A DNA stretch of 64,000 nt from Gracilaria gracilis (Eukaryota > Rhodophyta > Florideophyceae > Gracilariales > Gracilariaceae): positions 310,001-374,000 of the forward strand of contig JARGSG010000072.1 in assembly GCA_030374805.1 (NCBI GenBank). The letters are read 5' to 3'. The position numbers were made by a program, and so were the translations under genes. Positions 42,603 to 55,153 of this stretch are shown in pieces (within the stretch, counting starts at the first letter, position 1; every line of letters begins with the position of its first letter). Below the pieces are notes generated by a model, which did not search any database, had not been told where the DNA came from, and worked only from the letters and a program-made list of their open reading frames with translations.

Positions 42603-43109
42603 TTCGTACAAATACCAATAAGGTGTGGCGTCCGCCTGGTAGAGGGAGCGCGCGAGGGCTCAACCTAAAGGGGAAAAACACACAACCAACATGGTAGTAG
42701 GGCACCTGAAACCCGCAGGGGCAAACGGCGGGGCAACTAGTCTAGGCCGTGTAGGTGTACGGTAGTAGACGTCGACGCGCGGTAAAACCTGAATAGTAAT
42801 AGAGTAGCAAGTGGCCAAGGTGGTATAGTTACTGCCCTAGTGGTGCCTGACTTTACAATACCCGATGGGGAAGGCGGGGTGCACCACAATATATGCAAGG
42901 TGCACCGACGCCGGTCTCCCATGCGGGCATGAAGCCATCGGGTGTGCCCATGACCTACTGTCATGAGCCAGCAATGTTAAGTTAAACTAAATTATAATTT
43001 AGGAATTAGAAATTATAAAACACAGAATACCAATTCGGTGCTGTGCAGCCAGCAAGGCGCACAAGTAGGCTCACGTGGCACCAACCCATTGAGATATCAT
43101 TGTACTACA
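42603..43109 (-). repeat. 3' LTR of copy B
   Basis: It reads TGTAGTACAATGATATCTC inward on the minus strand and ends TTGTACGAAA at the junction with copy A, where the last bases are altered from TGTACGACA. Confidence 0.9.
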
Positions 43110-43685
43110 GACCCCCTTCCTACCCTGAGCCACGCCCTCGTGGCTCCTAGATCCTCTCACAAAGCCGGTTGCATCGTCGTACCCCTTTGGTCAACGGCGC
43201 AGTCCGCGTGCCATTTCGCACCGTGCATCGCGCTCGCTCGGCGATACGGAGCGGGCCTGTTCACCATTTGGACCACTACCGACAGCGACTTTTCCTTCCC
43301 CATTTGTGGTTTCGGGCGCGCCGCGCGCCCGTTGTGCGCCTTCGAGGTTCGACTACCAGCCCGCGTCTGCATACACCTTAACGGATTCAGGGCTTCGGTC
43401 GCCCATTCCACGTCGTCACACCCATTGAGGTATGCGGCGCAGCTTTGCGCTCTTGTGCGGGCTGTACCGTGCAGGATTTTGGCGCTCCCTTGGTGGCGGC
43501 TTGTCGCGCTGACGACGCGCTGTAACCTTCAGGTTCCGTCTCCGTCCCTTCGAGGCGCTGCCACTGACTCCTTCGAGGTTGTCCCACCGTTCTCCCTTCT
43601 GGTTACCTTCGTACCTCTTGCGGTTTGCCTATGCTGGCTCGCGCCGCTGTGGCTTCTCGTCCGACCGACAAGGTTGAATCCGTTT

Positions 43686-46171
43686 ATGGTGACCCCCGAT
43701 CCTTATCTGAGCCACATAAGTAGCCCTGGTACCAGCGTGCGGGCTCGCACCCGTAGCGGTACATGGCGCTTCTCGGTTCCCCATGTTGGTCAGCCGTACG
43801 AGGTAACCCCGAGAGACGGCGCGCCATTGGCGACCAATGCCGATACCCTAATGGTTGAACCAGCATGGAGCCTCGAACAGGTGGAGGTTCTGAGCATCAG
43901 CTCTAGTGAATCACTCATTGTGGATAAAAAGCCAATTCGATTCACCCCTGCGGTCGAATGCTCGGCGTCTCAACCACTCCCTCGCGGTACTCATCACACC
44001 ATGTCGGGTGCCGGTCCTTCGCGCGGTCGCGGAAGCGGCATTACCAAGTCTGGTTCGCGCGGTACTGCATTGTACCATACGCGCATCCAAACAGGTTTCC
44101 GGAGCCAGCCGGTTCAATCTGCCTCACATCAACCTCAAGGGATTCACGAGGGGATCCAGGACCCGTATGGTCCGGAGCCCGAGAGTCTTCGTAGGATTTC
44201 GTATTATGGTTTGGAAGCTTTCAACACGGCTGATTGGAACGTTTCTTAACATGGTACCTTCGGGATCGATCCAAAAATGATTTCGCAAGCGACGCTGTAC
44301 CGCCGGTACTGGCCGGTGGCGCCGGGGAACACCTCGCTTCCCGACGTCTTGCGACGTCCGACTCTGGATACCTACTGGGGTTTGTTTCGTTGGGATTGCG
44401 AGCGTCTCCGCTCCGTCCCGCAGACGCTCCACCGTCGGGATAAAGAATCTCAACCTCGTCAGGGTCGGCTGGTTTGCTATGAGAGCCGCCAGCGACAGAC
44501 ACCAATGAGGTATTTCATTCCCCTACTTTATCCCAGCGATCTGCCGTACGTTCGTATTGAACTGGAGCTCCATTATTACCGACGTCTTGTTGTGAAGATC
44601 TGTCAGTACGACTCCCTTCCGCAGCAGTACCTTCAGGCTTCTCCACATTTAGTTTGCCTCGATAGGTCTTAAAATACCATCCATTGGGTTAACCGTCGTA
44701 GGTGGGGGGTGGATGCTGCCACCGAGACTCGCATTCGCACCCCGTCCAGCTTCAACCGCGTCATGCATGGGTTCCATAATGTGGAGTCTTCTCACAACCT
44801 AATAAGGGAAGAACTTCTTGGTATGTGGCTCGACCCGATTGGTGGAATGCCTATGAGGTTCCGATGTCGCTTAGCGTCCCAACTCCACCGGTGTTGGCCT
44901 ACTTCGGGAGCTATATCACCCGTAACCACGATCGGTATTACCTCATTTGGTCGATTGCCCTCGCGGAACGGGCCGTGTTGGTGGCCGTCCTGGCTCTGCA
45001 GGCTGCTCGTGACGGTATTGACTGGGATTGTCGTTCTCGAGAAGCCGAGATTTACCGTGAAGGTGTGCAACCTCCTGGTCGTATGTTTTTCATTCTCCCG
45101 ACGGTCATTCGCGACATCCGACTATTTGGACTCGGAACCATTGTGGCAGGTACGGACTACTCCATTGAGCAGCTGGAGTCGTTCATTACCCAAGTGGAGA
45201 GTTTCCCGCGGGGAGCCAAGCAGGGGTGGGAGGTTTTCGATCCGGTGTCCTGGAAGGTTTTATTCCGCGCGAAGCAACGCTACCCCAGGGCACCGACCGA
45301 TCAGGGGCTTCCAGGGAGTCCCAAGCCATTCCCGACCGTGATGGAATCGCCAGCGGCTACCCCTGTGGTCACTTCAGCACCTGCTTCCGCTCCGGAGGGA
45401 CGCAACACGCCTGCCCATACTGGTGTAACCCCTCTTCTTCCCAGTACCACAAGGGTTGATGGGCCTCCGCGGGCTATCCTCGGGGTTGTCATCGCTGCGG
45501 CTGCGCCGCCTGCCCCTTCTCAGGTGGACTCCCAGCCCATTTCAGGTTTAATGGCTCGGGTCGGCCAAGCCTGCCTGGTGAACTTCCAGCGGGCGGGTCC
45601 TACCTCTGTGGTCGAAGCTTTTACCCTTCTGGAAAGCATCCTGCCTCGTCATCCACAGTACATGCGATCCTTTTCTCAAATTGGTGAGTTCCGGAACCGG
45701 TTCCCGGTGGAGCTCTACCAGATGGCTACCAACCAGGTGGCAGGCCTAGCGACGGCCATTGGCCCGACGCCTACAAACCCGTTGGAGGATCCCCTATTTG
45801 GTGCTAGCCTGAACCCCGGCCTTCTAGCCACTCCGCAGGCTCCTCTCCGCATCGGGTCGTCGGTACCTCCGTCGGTTGCGCAGGCGAGCGCCCCACCTCC
45901 GATGGGTCCCGACGTAATTCCATGCGTCAGCGTGCCTACTAGTACCTCCGTGGGTCATGGTAGCGCACCTATCCAGGCTCCAGCCAGGATCATCTCTTCC
46001 AGCCTTGGCCGGGAGCCCATCAGAACACCACTCCGGGTCGGGGATCCTCAGCTGGAGGCTCCTCAAGGCCTCACTTTGCCACTCACCCATCAGGTTGATT
46101 GTCGTATCCACTTGGGTCTGTGCTTGAGCCACGTTGCTCCTGCATCCCTATTGGTGTTACTCTTTAAGTAA
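43686..46171 (+). pseudogene. Antisense reading frame of gypsy copy B
   Basis: It matches the copy A frame at about 97-98 percent, starting at ATG 43686 (MVTPDPYLSHISSPG). It has a TAA after DWNVS (44247), where copy A reads CAA. It shares with copy A the TAA after CLDRS (44670) and the frame change near 44820. The last part is open from 44825 to 46171 but shifts near 45985, so the normal C-terminus HFATHPSG is lost here. That C-terminus is kept in the second tandem unit (47072-47096). It runs opposite to gag-pol and has no recognised domain. Confidence 0.55.
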
Positions 46172-47807
46172 AGTTAAAAGTTGTGCGTTTCCATTTTAGG
46201 TTCCAATTGCCATTGAGGTGCGATGCGTAGCGAGGGAGGAAGCTCGAAAACAGCTCCCCCCTTCCTTAGCTCTGCGCATCTCCAATTAGGTTTTGGAACC
46301 CTCCTCCCCCCTCCTTAGACCAGCGTACCACGATGGGTGAAGGTTAATTTCTTGTAGGTAAGTTCCAGGAGGTAAATTAGCTCCATTTTGAGCCGTGTTG
46401 ATGCTCGTAGTATGGTTCACCACGTTGGTACTCTGATGCGCCTTCTTGCGGCGCAGCGAGCAGTTTGGACTTCCCATGAGGTCAGATGTTGTGCCACGCG
46501 CTTGCGCGCAGTGGCCAGCAATGTACCGAAATGGTTCTGCATGGCCTCTCACCATGCATGGGCGCACGTGCGGTGTTTCACCCTGGAGGTTACTTGCAAG
46601 GCGAATCAAAATATTTGACCGGGAAATTACCCCTCCATATGGTAATGAAAACGCAGAAAACTCTTTTGGTCTGTATCTCGAGAACCAAGTGGTTTCAGAG
46701 GCTGGGAATGGCCGGTTCGGGAGCGCGGCACGGTCAAAATACTTAGATTTTTTGACCATGCCGTTGCTCGCTCCCTACACAAAATAGTGTAGACCGAGTC
46801 GGTTACTCAACCCCGGCCTTCTAGCCGCTCCGCAGGCTCCTCTCCGCATCGGGTCGTCGGTACCTCCGTCGGTTGCGCAGGCGAGCGCCCCACCTCCGAT
46901 GGGTCCCGACGTAATGCCATGCGTCAGCGTGCCTACTAGTACCCCCGTGGGTCATGGTAGCGCACCTATCCAGGCTCCATGCCAGGCTCATCTCTTCCAG
47001 CCTTGGCCGGGAGCCCATCAGAACACCACTCCGGGTCGGGGATCCTCAGCTGGAGGCTCCTCGGGGCCTCACTTTGCCACTCACCCATCAGGTTGATTGT
47101 CGTATCCACTTGGGTCTGTGCTTGAGCCACGTTGCTCCTGCATCCCTATTGGTGTTACTTTTCAAGTAAAGTTAAAAGTTGTGCGTTTCCATTTTAGGTT
47201 CCAATTGCCATTGAGATGCGGTGCGTAGCCGGGGAGGAAGCTCGAAAACAGGTCCACCCCCCCCCCCCCCCTTCCTTAGCTCTGCGCATCTCCAATTAGG
47301 TTTTGAAACTCTTCTTTCTTTCCTCAGACCAGCGTACCACGTTGGGTGAAGGTTAATTCCTTGTACGTAAGTTTTAGGAGGTAAGTTAGCTCTATCCTGA
47401 TCCATTTTGGTGCTCGCAGTATGGTTCACCACGTTGGTACTCTGATGCGCCTTCGTGCGGCGCAGCAAATGGTTTCGCCTTCCCATGAGGTCAGATGTTG
47501 TGCCACGCGCTTGCGCGCAGTGGCAAGCAATGTCCCGAGATGGTTCTGCATGGCCTCTCACCATGCATGGGCGCACGTGCGTTGTTTCACCCTGGAGGTT
47601 ACTTGCAAGGCGAATCAAAATATTTGACCTGCTAATTACCCCTCTATATGGTAGTAAAAACGCAGAAAACTCTTTTGGTCTGTATCTCGAGAACCAAGCG
47701 GTTTCAGAGGCTAGAAATGGCCGATTCGGGAGCGCGGCACGGTCAAAATACTTAGATTTTTTGACCATGCCGTTGCTCGCTTCCTACACACAATAGTGTA
47801 AACCGAA
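45815..47807. repeat. Tandem duplication of about 1 kb inside copy B
   Basis: Units 45815-46806 and 46807-47807 both run from ccccggccttctagcc through the end of the antisense frame and the C-run to agtgtagaccga/agtgtaaaccga. Copy A and fragment C have this segment once. Confidence 0.8.
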
Positions 47808-48318
47808 TCGGGTACTCTGCACGGCGCGCCACGAGCAGCGCGCGTATACCTCGTCAAATAAAAAGATACAATTTTTTGAATGTTTCCACCGTTCGGGTTC
47901 GCGCGCGTGCCGCTCACGTGCATGGCGCGTGTGCAACGGCGCGTCCGTCTTTACCGCTAACGCTCCGTGGACGTACCTTCGCGGAGATCTTCTTCTGGTT
48001 GTACCTTCCTGGTAAGTATTTGAACTGTTTTTGGTACTCGTAATTGCAATGCTTTTCCCCCTTCCTTAAGGGACTGCATCACCTCTAAGGTTTACCCATC
48101 ATTCGGCATGTCCTCTCCCTTGCGGTTACAGTAGCTTACCCTAACCCCTAAACCCTGAAGTGGTGTGGTATGGCTGAGGGCGGCTCGGCGGTATCACCGT
48201 CAGCGCCCCAGCCATACCAGCGTACTGTGTAATTTAGACCTTCTTGGGTACGGCGGTGACCTACAAGGCGTTCCACTGGGAACTCATTAGAGACCTGAGA
48301 TGGTATCTTTTCACCACT

Positions 48319-50028
48319 TTAGTTTAGATGAGCATTGGTACCACTAGGGGTAGTTCTTTCCTCTGAAGTGGCAACCGTAATCCCCGCAGGTGGTACGTAG
48401 TCTGGGTCGTCACCCTGTGCGTCATCATTAACTTCGATGGGTGTCCCGTCTTCCCGTGGCTGAGTCCTCAGGGCAACCGCTTGTGGATCACGCGCGGATT
48501 CTCTGCGTTCCTTCCTGGACTGAACCGTCCGAGGTGCAACCGTGATTCTGTCAATAGAGATCGTATTCTCTACACCATCTTGGTTCACCGTTACCGTGTG
48601 GTCGGTGGACCGAACTACCTTGAAAGGTCCCGATGATTTCGGAAGAAGTTTAGAATTTATATATCTATCAATAGCTTCATCATCGGTCTCATCACCCGGT
48701 CGTGGTTTAGCTCCCTTTGGAGGGTGGTCAATAAAGACGTATTGACCCGGCGTAGCTGTTACCACTTGGGTTACCTTTCGGTCGTAGTCCTCCTTGTACC
48801 GCTTTTGGGATGCTGTGAGCTTGCTCTCAGCATGTTTGAGAGCACGCCTCAACCTCAAAAGGGTATTCCGTTTAACCTGTGACGGTGTGAGCGACCCGGC
48901 GGCTTCTTGTTCTAGTGGGTCTCCTTCAACAACAATACCTGGTGGGTGTCTTGACAGTATCAGGTCGAACGGCGTAGTCTGCGCCGCTCGATGAATCTGA
49001 ACGTTATATGCATATGTCAAGGGCTGCACGAGCTCGTCCCAACCAGTTTGGTGTTCTTCGGTATAGTGGCGTAACCTAGATACCAGTGTTCGGTTAAAGT
49101 TCTCCACTTGCCCATTCGTTTGCGGATGATAGGCAGTAGTGAAGTAGTGCTTCATACCCAAGAGGTTACAAACCGCTTCAAAGAACTTCGAAGCTAAGTT
49201 CGAACCATTGTCGGTAGGTAGATAGAGTGGCGCACCATACGGGTAAATCCGGTTGTTCAAGAACGCTACCGCGATGGTCGTAGACTTCGTGTCCTTCAAA
49301 AATATGGCTCTGGTGAGCTTCGAAAACCTGTCGGTGATTACGATGATGTACTGATATCCCCCTGTGGTTTTCGGCAGTGGCCGTAGAAGGTCTATTGCTA
49401 CGAATTCGAGAGGACCCGCAGCTGGGAATAGTTTCAAGTATTTCCTGTGCTTGCGGAGACCTCCACGGGTTCGTACGCATGATTTGCACTGACCCACAAA
49501 TGTATAGATATCATGAGCCATGTGGGGCCAGTAATACCCTTGCCTCAAGGTGTAGTACATTATCGTACCTCCAGGGTGTCCGGATAGCTTCGGGTAGTGC
49601 GAAAGGTACAGCACCCTGGGGCGCAGCACCTTGGGCACTACCTTTTGAAGGGATCCATCAATTGGAGCTCGCCTTACAAGGAAACCATTTCGGTCGACAT
49701 CGAAGTTTGAGTCCTTCATGCCAACTTGGTCCATGAGAGAGCGACAGTAAACATCGTTTGCCTGTTCTCTCAGAAATTCCTCGCGGGTAATAGGCATGAC
49801 GTCGGTTTCCTCAAGGGCGAGTATCGCCCGAGCGGTGGCTCCATTGAACCATGTATCCTCTTCGGGTAGAGTCCAACGACCTTCTAAGGTATCAGCATCA
49901 CCACTAGGGTCTGTGGATATGATAAAACATGGGATATCATCTTCTATTGGTTCGGTATCCAGACCATCTGTGGTAATGCGAGACATTGCGTCAGCAACGT
50001 TGTGCTTTATACGTGGACGGTACTGCAC
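48319..50028 (-). CDS. Integrase region of copy B pol (open frame)
   Basis: This 569-codon frame is open without a break. It begins at the end of RNase H (RPRIKHNVADAMSRI), passes the H2C2 zinc finger (HYPKLSGHPG, CKSCVRTRGG) and the DDE core (EFVAIDLL, LPTDNGSNLAS, HPQTNGQVENFNRT). It ends with a basic helical part (LRRALKHAESKLTASQKRY) and a domain (PGQYVFIDHPPKG, GPFKVVRSTDHTVTVNQDGV) resembling the C-terminal integrase domain of gypsy elements. Integrase inserts element DNA into the genome. It is normally released from a longer polyprotein, so the first Met is not a true start. Confidence 0.88.
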   Translation of the reverse strand: MQYRPRIKHNVADAMSRITTDGLDTEPIEDDIPCFIISTDPSGDADTLEGRWTLPEEDTWFNGATARAILALEETDVMPITREEFLREQANDVYCRSLMDQVGMKDSNFDVDRNGFLVRRAPIDGSLQKVVPKVLRPRVLYLSHYPKLSGHPGGTIMYYTLRQGYYWPHMAHDIYTFVGQCKSCVRTRGGLRKHRKYLKLFPAAGPLEFVAIDLLRPLPKTTGGYQYIIVITDRFSKLTRAIFLKDTKSTTIAVAFLNNRIYPYGAPLYLPTDNGSNLASKFFEAVCNLLGMKHYFTTAYHPQTNGQVENFNRTLVSRLRHYTEEHQTGWDELVQPLTYAYNVQIHRAAQTTPFDLILSRHPPGIVVEGDPLEQEAAGSLTPSQVKRNTLLRLRRALKHAESKLTASQKRYKEDYDRKVTQVVTATPGQYVFIDHPPKGAKPRPGDETDDEAIDRYINSKLLPKSSGPFKVVRSTDHTVTVNQDGVENTISIDRITVAPRTVQSRKERRESARDPQAVALRTQPREDGTPIEVNDDAQGDDPDYVPPAGITVATSEERTTPSGTNAHLN

Positions 50029-51410
50029 ATCGTACTCGAACTCTGAAAGTCGTAACCGCCATCAGGAAAGTCTGCCTGGTGCGTCGGCAAGACCCAGTAT
50101 CCACCGTAGAGCTTCATGGTCAATTCGAAGCGTAAAGTTTTCACCATATAGGTAGGGACGGAGCATCAGCATGCTCCAGACCACAGCTAGACACTACTTT
50201 TCGGTTGTTGTGTAATTCTTTTTGCAGCGTGCAGAGCGCGGCTCCAGTACCCTAAAGGTAGTTTGTCGCCGTTTTCTTGCTCCTGCATAAGACAACAACC
50301 AATTTGGGCATCCGAAGCGTCGGTATCCAATGTGTATCGTAAACCAGCTTTGGGTAGTTCCAAGATGGGAGGTGTCAAGAGCGCATGTTAGAGCGCCTGA
50401 AACGCATCCATCTCCTCATTGATAAGACATTCAAACTTTATAGGTTGACATTTCAGCAGCTTTCGGTTTAGGGGAGCCGCTATCTTGGCAAATCCTTTGA
50501 TAAACCGGCGGTACACATTGCACAAACCTATAAAGGATCGGATTTCCGTTTGGGACGTGGGTGGCTTCGCCTCCTGCACGGCCCGGATATTCCGCGGCGT
50601 CACTTCTAACCGTCCAGGGCTGATGATATGACCAAGGTATTCTACCTCTTTGGTGAAGAATTCGCACTTGCGGAGCTTCAGCGTTACTCAAGATTCCCTC
50701 AAAAGGTTTAGAACTTCCCTAACATGGTGAAATTGTTCCTCTACCGTTCTGGAATAGATGATTACATCATCGATATATACCAGGGCGGTTCGCCACTTCA
50801 CCTTCGAAAGGATTATATCTAACGCCCTCTGAAACGTAGCTGGGGCATTCCGCAACCCAAAGGGCCTACGCGTAAAGCGGAGTAACCCAGCGTGGCAAGT
50901 AAACGTAGTTTTGTCCTTGTCTTCTTCCCTGATAGGTACCTGCCAATAACCACAATTGGCATCGAGCGTAGTAAAGATCTTGGCGTTGCCCAACGAATCT
51001 ATACACTCGTCCATTCTAGGTATTGGGTACGAATCCCTGATGGTCATACTATTCAGTTTTCTGTAGTCCACACAGAACCGCATACCGGTATCATTCTTCT
51101 TTGTGACCAGAACCACAGGGCTGGCCCAGTCCGCATTTGCTGGTTCGATGACACCTTAACGAAGCATTCGCTCGACCTCACTGACCTCAACCTCACGGGC
51201 TTTCGGACCTGCTCGGTAAGGCTGCTGGTAAATAGGTTTCCAGCCAGGCACCATATCAATGCGGTGCTCTCTAGCCTCTATTTGGCCTAGCCGGCCCGAC
51301 CACATAGGTTGAAATTCTTCTAAGAGACTGAGGATCCGGTTTCGGGGACCCTGATTCTCCGCACCGATCTGGACATCCTCTCTCCAATCCCTCACTGGGT
51401 CCAGTTCCAT
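50029..51410 (-). pseudogene. Reverse transcriptase and RNase H of copy B, broken
   Basis: Reverse transcriptase motifs are present in order: VLVTKKNDTGMRFCVDYRKL, FTTLDANCGYWQVPI, RRPFGLRNAPATFQRAL and YIDDVIIYS. RNase H shows LDTDASDAQIGCCL. A stop precedes GVIEPANADWA near 51158. The TGA after LLRES (50688) and the TAA after AL (50388) are the same lesions as in copy A, as is the frame change before TTTEKE. Confidence 0.88.
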
Positions 51411-52246
51411 TTTGTATTTGTCGATAACTGGGGCGCATATGCGAGATATGGCGCATCTACTCCTCCCCCTTCCTTAGAGGTGACGACCTCGCCCATCTTA
51501 GTAGGTGGGACCGTGAAAACCCCTTGTGGTGCTGCTAATGCAATCCCGATAGTGGTATTCTTGGGTAACTTAACAGTTTGATTGCTGCAGTTACTCAAGT
51601 ACACCTTGAAGGTTTGATTAGGGAGGTTATCGATAATCCCGTTTGCCATCAAGGCGAGATGTCTTTCTGCCAACCTAGGACGGTTCTGTAACATTACCAA
51701 TCCTGGTATTGCGCATGCGACATTCACTACCATCTGGGTCATAGCCGGAATTGAAACCAATTTGGTGAGCCGTATCTTGTTTGAGACCGTTTCGGTGGGT
51801 ATATTGGACCTCGGCTTCTGACGCCAACCATATTTGGTCTGCGTATTACCTAGTGTGGCAATACGCCCACCTTGACGGAGAGCGACCGTTCGGGATCCTG
51901 GCAAAATTGCCTTGACATGTCTGTCAATAAAGTTGGTCCCGAGGATACAGTCTGTCGCCAGACGATCCACCACAAAGAAATTGAGCTTCACCTTCAAGGT
52001 TCCAAGTTGTACCACAGTGGTCAACATTCCTCTACGGTGCAGTGGGCGCTCGTTAGCGTCCAACAATGGGTGGATAGTCGGGGCAGGCCGAATGTTCCGC
52101 AAGACCGCATCGGGTATGACGCGAGCGTTTAGAACATTCGGACCTGCGCCGGTATCGAGTACACACGCAACGGGAACCTGTAGGTAATTGATAAAGCTTA
52201 CTGAAGCACTAAATTTATAGTTATTGTACTTAATCAGACACACCAC
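51392..52246 (-). pseudogene. Aspartic protease region of copy B
   Basis: The active-site segment is VACVLDTGAGPNVLN, followed by LGTNFIDRHVKAI, as in copy A. The frame is open for 284 codons and is then displaced relative to reverse transcriptase. It would cut the gag-pol precursor. Confidence 0.85.
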
Positions 52247-52335
52247 ATTGGGTACATCTGATTCTTCTTATTCCACCATTAGGGTTTCCCGTTCCGGTAT
52301 CGACGGGCATTCCAATTCACGGTTAGGGGTGACCC

Positions 52336-54498
52336 CTACGCTAACCGTTCGGTTTTTTCCTGCTCCTCCTGAGTGGGACTGTCCTTATCCAAGATTGGTG
52401 TGTCCTCTACGGAATGAACCTGAAATGGTAGTGGTTGAGCTTGTGCTCTCTTCCCCGATCCATATAGGTTACGGTGGTTCTGCTGCCTGGCACTGATTAT
52501 ATGTTCTCGCACCCCTGGGAGTATTTTGTTACATCGGTTCGCCAGATGGTCTGGCGATAAGCAGAGCCAGGAAACCAATCCACTTGTCTGGGGATCACGC
52601 ATTGCCATCGAGGTAGGTCTGGTAACCGGATTAGTTGGTGCTGTAGCGTATGAGGACGCTTGCGAACCACCCGTTGAGGTTTGTTGAGTGCTCGCCGCAC
52701 TTGGTGGCGACCTTACCGAAGCTGGTGGTACTGTCGACGACCAATTACCAATAGAGGTGGCTCGTGACTGAGCCTGCGGTGCAGTCACGAGATGAACCAC
52801 CATCCCTGTTGGTACGCGTATGAGCAAATCACCCTCTGAGGTAGTGCTTTCTTCTAGCTCCAATACTGTCCGTTTCGGTTTAGCCTTTGAGGTATGGGGC
52901 GCCAACGGCTTCTTTCCATGACGGAGAGTGTCGTCGAGCCCCTTTGCATAACGGGCAAGCCCATTATAGTCCACCTTAAGTTTGTTCGCCAGGTAATTGC
53001 GCACCTGCGAACGGATCGCCTTGTCGACATTGTCGGCAAAAAGCGACTTCAACCGACTAGTGGTAAAGACATTACCGCATCGGGTGGCCAGATTCCAACG
53101 GCCCAACGAGAATTCCATTTCGGTTTGGCTGGAGCGTTGGCGATATGACTGCACTTCAGCGTAACCTTCTTGGATAACCTCATCGGTAGCGTAAGTTTCC
53201 AGCATGGAATTAACCACTTTTGGGTACGTCTCTAACACCTCTGTTCCCTCTTCATCAACCGCCAGGGTATCTCTACGGAGCCTGCCTTGATGCAAGTGGT
53301 AAGCTTGACCTTTAAGGTAAAACTGAAATAACCACATGGCAGCATTTTCGGAAAACCCATTTTGGTCACATGCAATCTTGAACTTCTGTAGAAACTCAAT
53401 TACCGCAATGGGATCATCACCTGTGAAGGTAGTATCCCCCATCTGGAAGCTGAGCTTCTTGTGGTGCTTGGTGATCTTCTGCGCAACATCTTGGGTGTAA
53501 GCAGAGGATCAGTTTCTCAACCGATATGAACTATAATCAACCGCTTTGTTGAACATGTCCTTTAGCGGCTGACGCACCTCTAGGGTTGTATCGGTGTCCG
53601 AATCCGAGTCGGACGGCTCGTACCGTTTCTTCTTACCTTTACGGTTTCTCTTTGACGACTTCTTCGCCAACGTGTTCTGTTTCTTCTTGCGTCTACCTTT
53701 ACGGTAACCATCCGACGATGAACTAATATCGGTATGGGAGCTCGACGAATCGGGGTCAGAGTCGTAGCCGCGACTCTTTCCCTTTTTCCTCCTCCTTTTT
53801 TTACCCTTGCGGTTACTTCTTCGTGGCCCTTCTTCTGGGTCAGACGAATCGTTCTCAGGTCCACCAGTCTTGGTGTCCTTCTGAACGTTACCTCCAATGG
53901 GTGGCAAGTACACGTCTCGAGGGCCCATCTCTATATGAGCTTCTTGACCTTGCCTTAAACCATGTAGGTACGCACTATCGGCCTGAATTGGCTTGATTGG
54001 TGCGGAAGAACCTGCAGGAATCCCTTGTGGTATGGGAGTAACCATATTCACCCCAGGGGTTTTTGTTTCCGCCATTTCTTCAGAAACCCAAAGGTCTTGA
54101 ACCACTCGGTAGATATGCTCCCGGGCACCCGTTAAGAGGTATCTTTCAACCAATTTAGGTATGCGCTGAGAGAGCTCGTGCACGGCTTGATCAAACATCA
54201 AGCGGGTAACGGCGTCCATGTCCATAGAGGTCATAGCTTCATTAACCGTAGCGGTAAAAATAGCTTTCGTTCGATCTTCCATTTGAGGCCACAGGTCCTC
54301 GACCGTTGTCGGAAATTCTTTAATAGGTTTAGGAGCCGACGAAGGCTGAGAGCCCGTATCCTTTGAGGTTCTGGCCCGAGGTTGCCGAAGCAGCTCCTCG
54401 GGATTATCCAGAATGGGTTTGGTCGCCGAAGCCGCAGCAGAACCCTTGTGGCTAGGTGGCGCGCTAGAGCCACGAGTAATCCTTGTTGGTCTTTCCAT
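52336..54498 (-). pseudogene. gag of copy B
   Basis: The ATG at 54498 (MERPTRITRGSS) starts the charged N-terminal part, which ends at the same TGA as in copy A (53509-53511). The frame then stays open for more than 368 codons through the capsid-like region and the degenerate zinc knuckle (CLSPDHLANRC) to 52336. Apart from the shared TGA it is undamaged, so this copy shows the original layout best. Confidence 0.82.
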
Positions 54499-54645
54499 GG
54501 TGACCAATAGTGGTATCCAATTGCTTCGCGGGTATTCCTACCAAACCAAATAGGTGTGTGACCTTCCAGAATCCTTTCGAAAGTCTTCTGTTCATCAGTA
54601 ACGGTACGACAAAAACCAAGAAACTTCTAAGTCTGGAGACCAAAA

Positions 54646-55153
54646 TGTCGTACAAATACCGATAAGGTGTGGGGTCCGCCTGGTAGAGAGAGCGCGGCGA
54701 GGGCTCAACCTAAAGGGGAAAACACACAACCAATATGGTAGTAGGGCACCTGAAACCCGCAGGGGCAAACAGCGGGGCAACTAGTCTAGGCCGTGTAGGT
54801 GTACGGTAGTAGACGTCGACGCACGGTAAAACCTGAATAGTAATAGAGTAGCAAGTGGCCAAGGTGGTATAGTTACTGCCCTAGTGGTGCCTGACTTTAC
54901 AATACCCGATTGGGAAGGCGGGGTGCACCACAATATATACAAGGTGCACCGACGCCAATCTCCCATGCGGGCATGACGTCATCGGCTGTGCCCATGACCT
55001 ACTGTCATGGGCCAGCAATCTTGAGCTAAACTAAATTACAAATTAGGAATTAGAAATTATAAAACACAGAATACCAATTGGGTGCCGTGCAGCCAGCAAG
55101 GCGCACAAGTAGGCCCACGTGGCACCAATCCATTGAGGTCTCATTGTACTACA
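54646..55153 (-). repeat. 5' LTR of copy B
   Basis: It is 508 bp and reads TGTAGTACAATGAGACCTC inward to TTTGTACGACA. It is nearer to the 5' LTR of copy A than to its own 3' LTR. Confidence 0.9.

Larger units (their letters stand above)
42603..55153 (-). mobile_element. Ty3/gypsy retrotransposon copy B (reverse orientation)
   Basis: It is complete with two 507-508-bp LTRs (42603-43109 and 54646-55153), gag, protease, reverse transcriptase, RNase H and integrase on the minus strand, and the antisense frame on the plus strand. It is 12,551 bp long because part of the 3' region is tandemly duplicated. It shares several stops and frameshifts with copy A and is dead. No clear target duplication was found: 55154-55158 reads cgata and the left flank is copy A. 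Confidence 0.9.

Noticed and set aside
38132..48318. A host chromosomal palindrome or amplification junction
   Set aside because: The arms are fully explained by two copies of one gypsy element in opposite orientation, including LTRs, primer site and polypurine tracts at the expected places.
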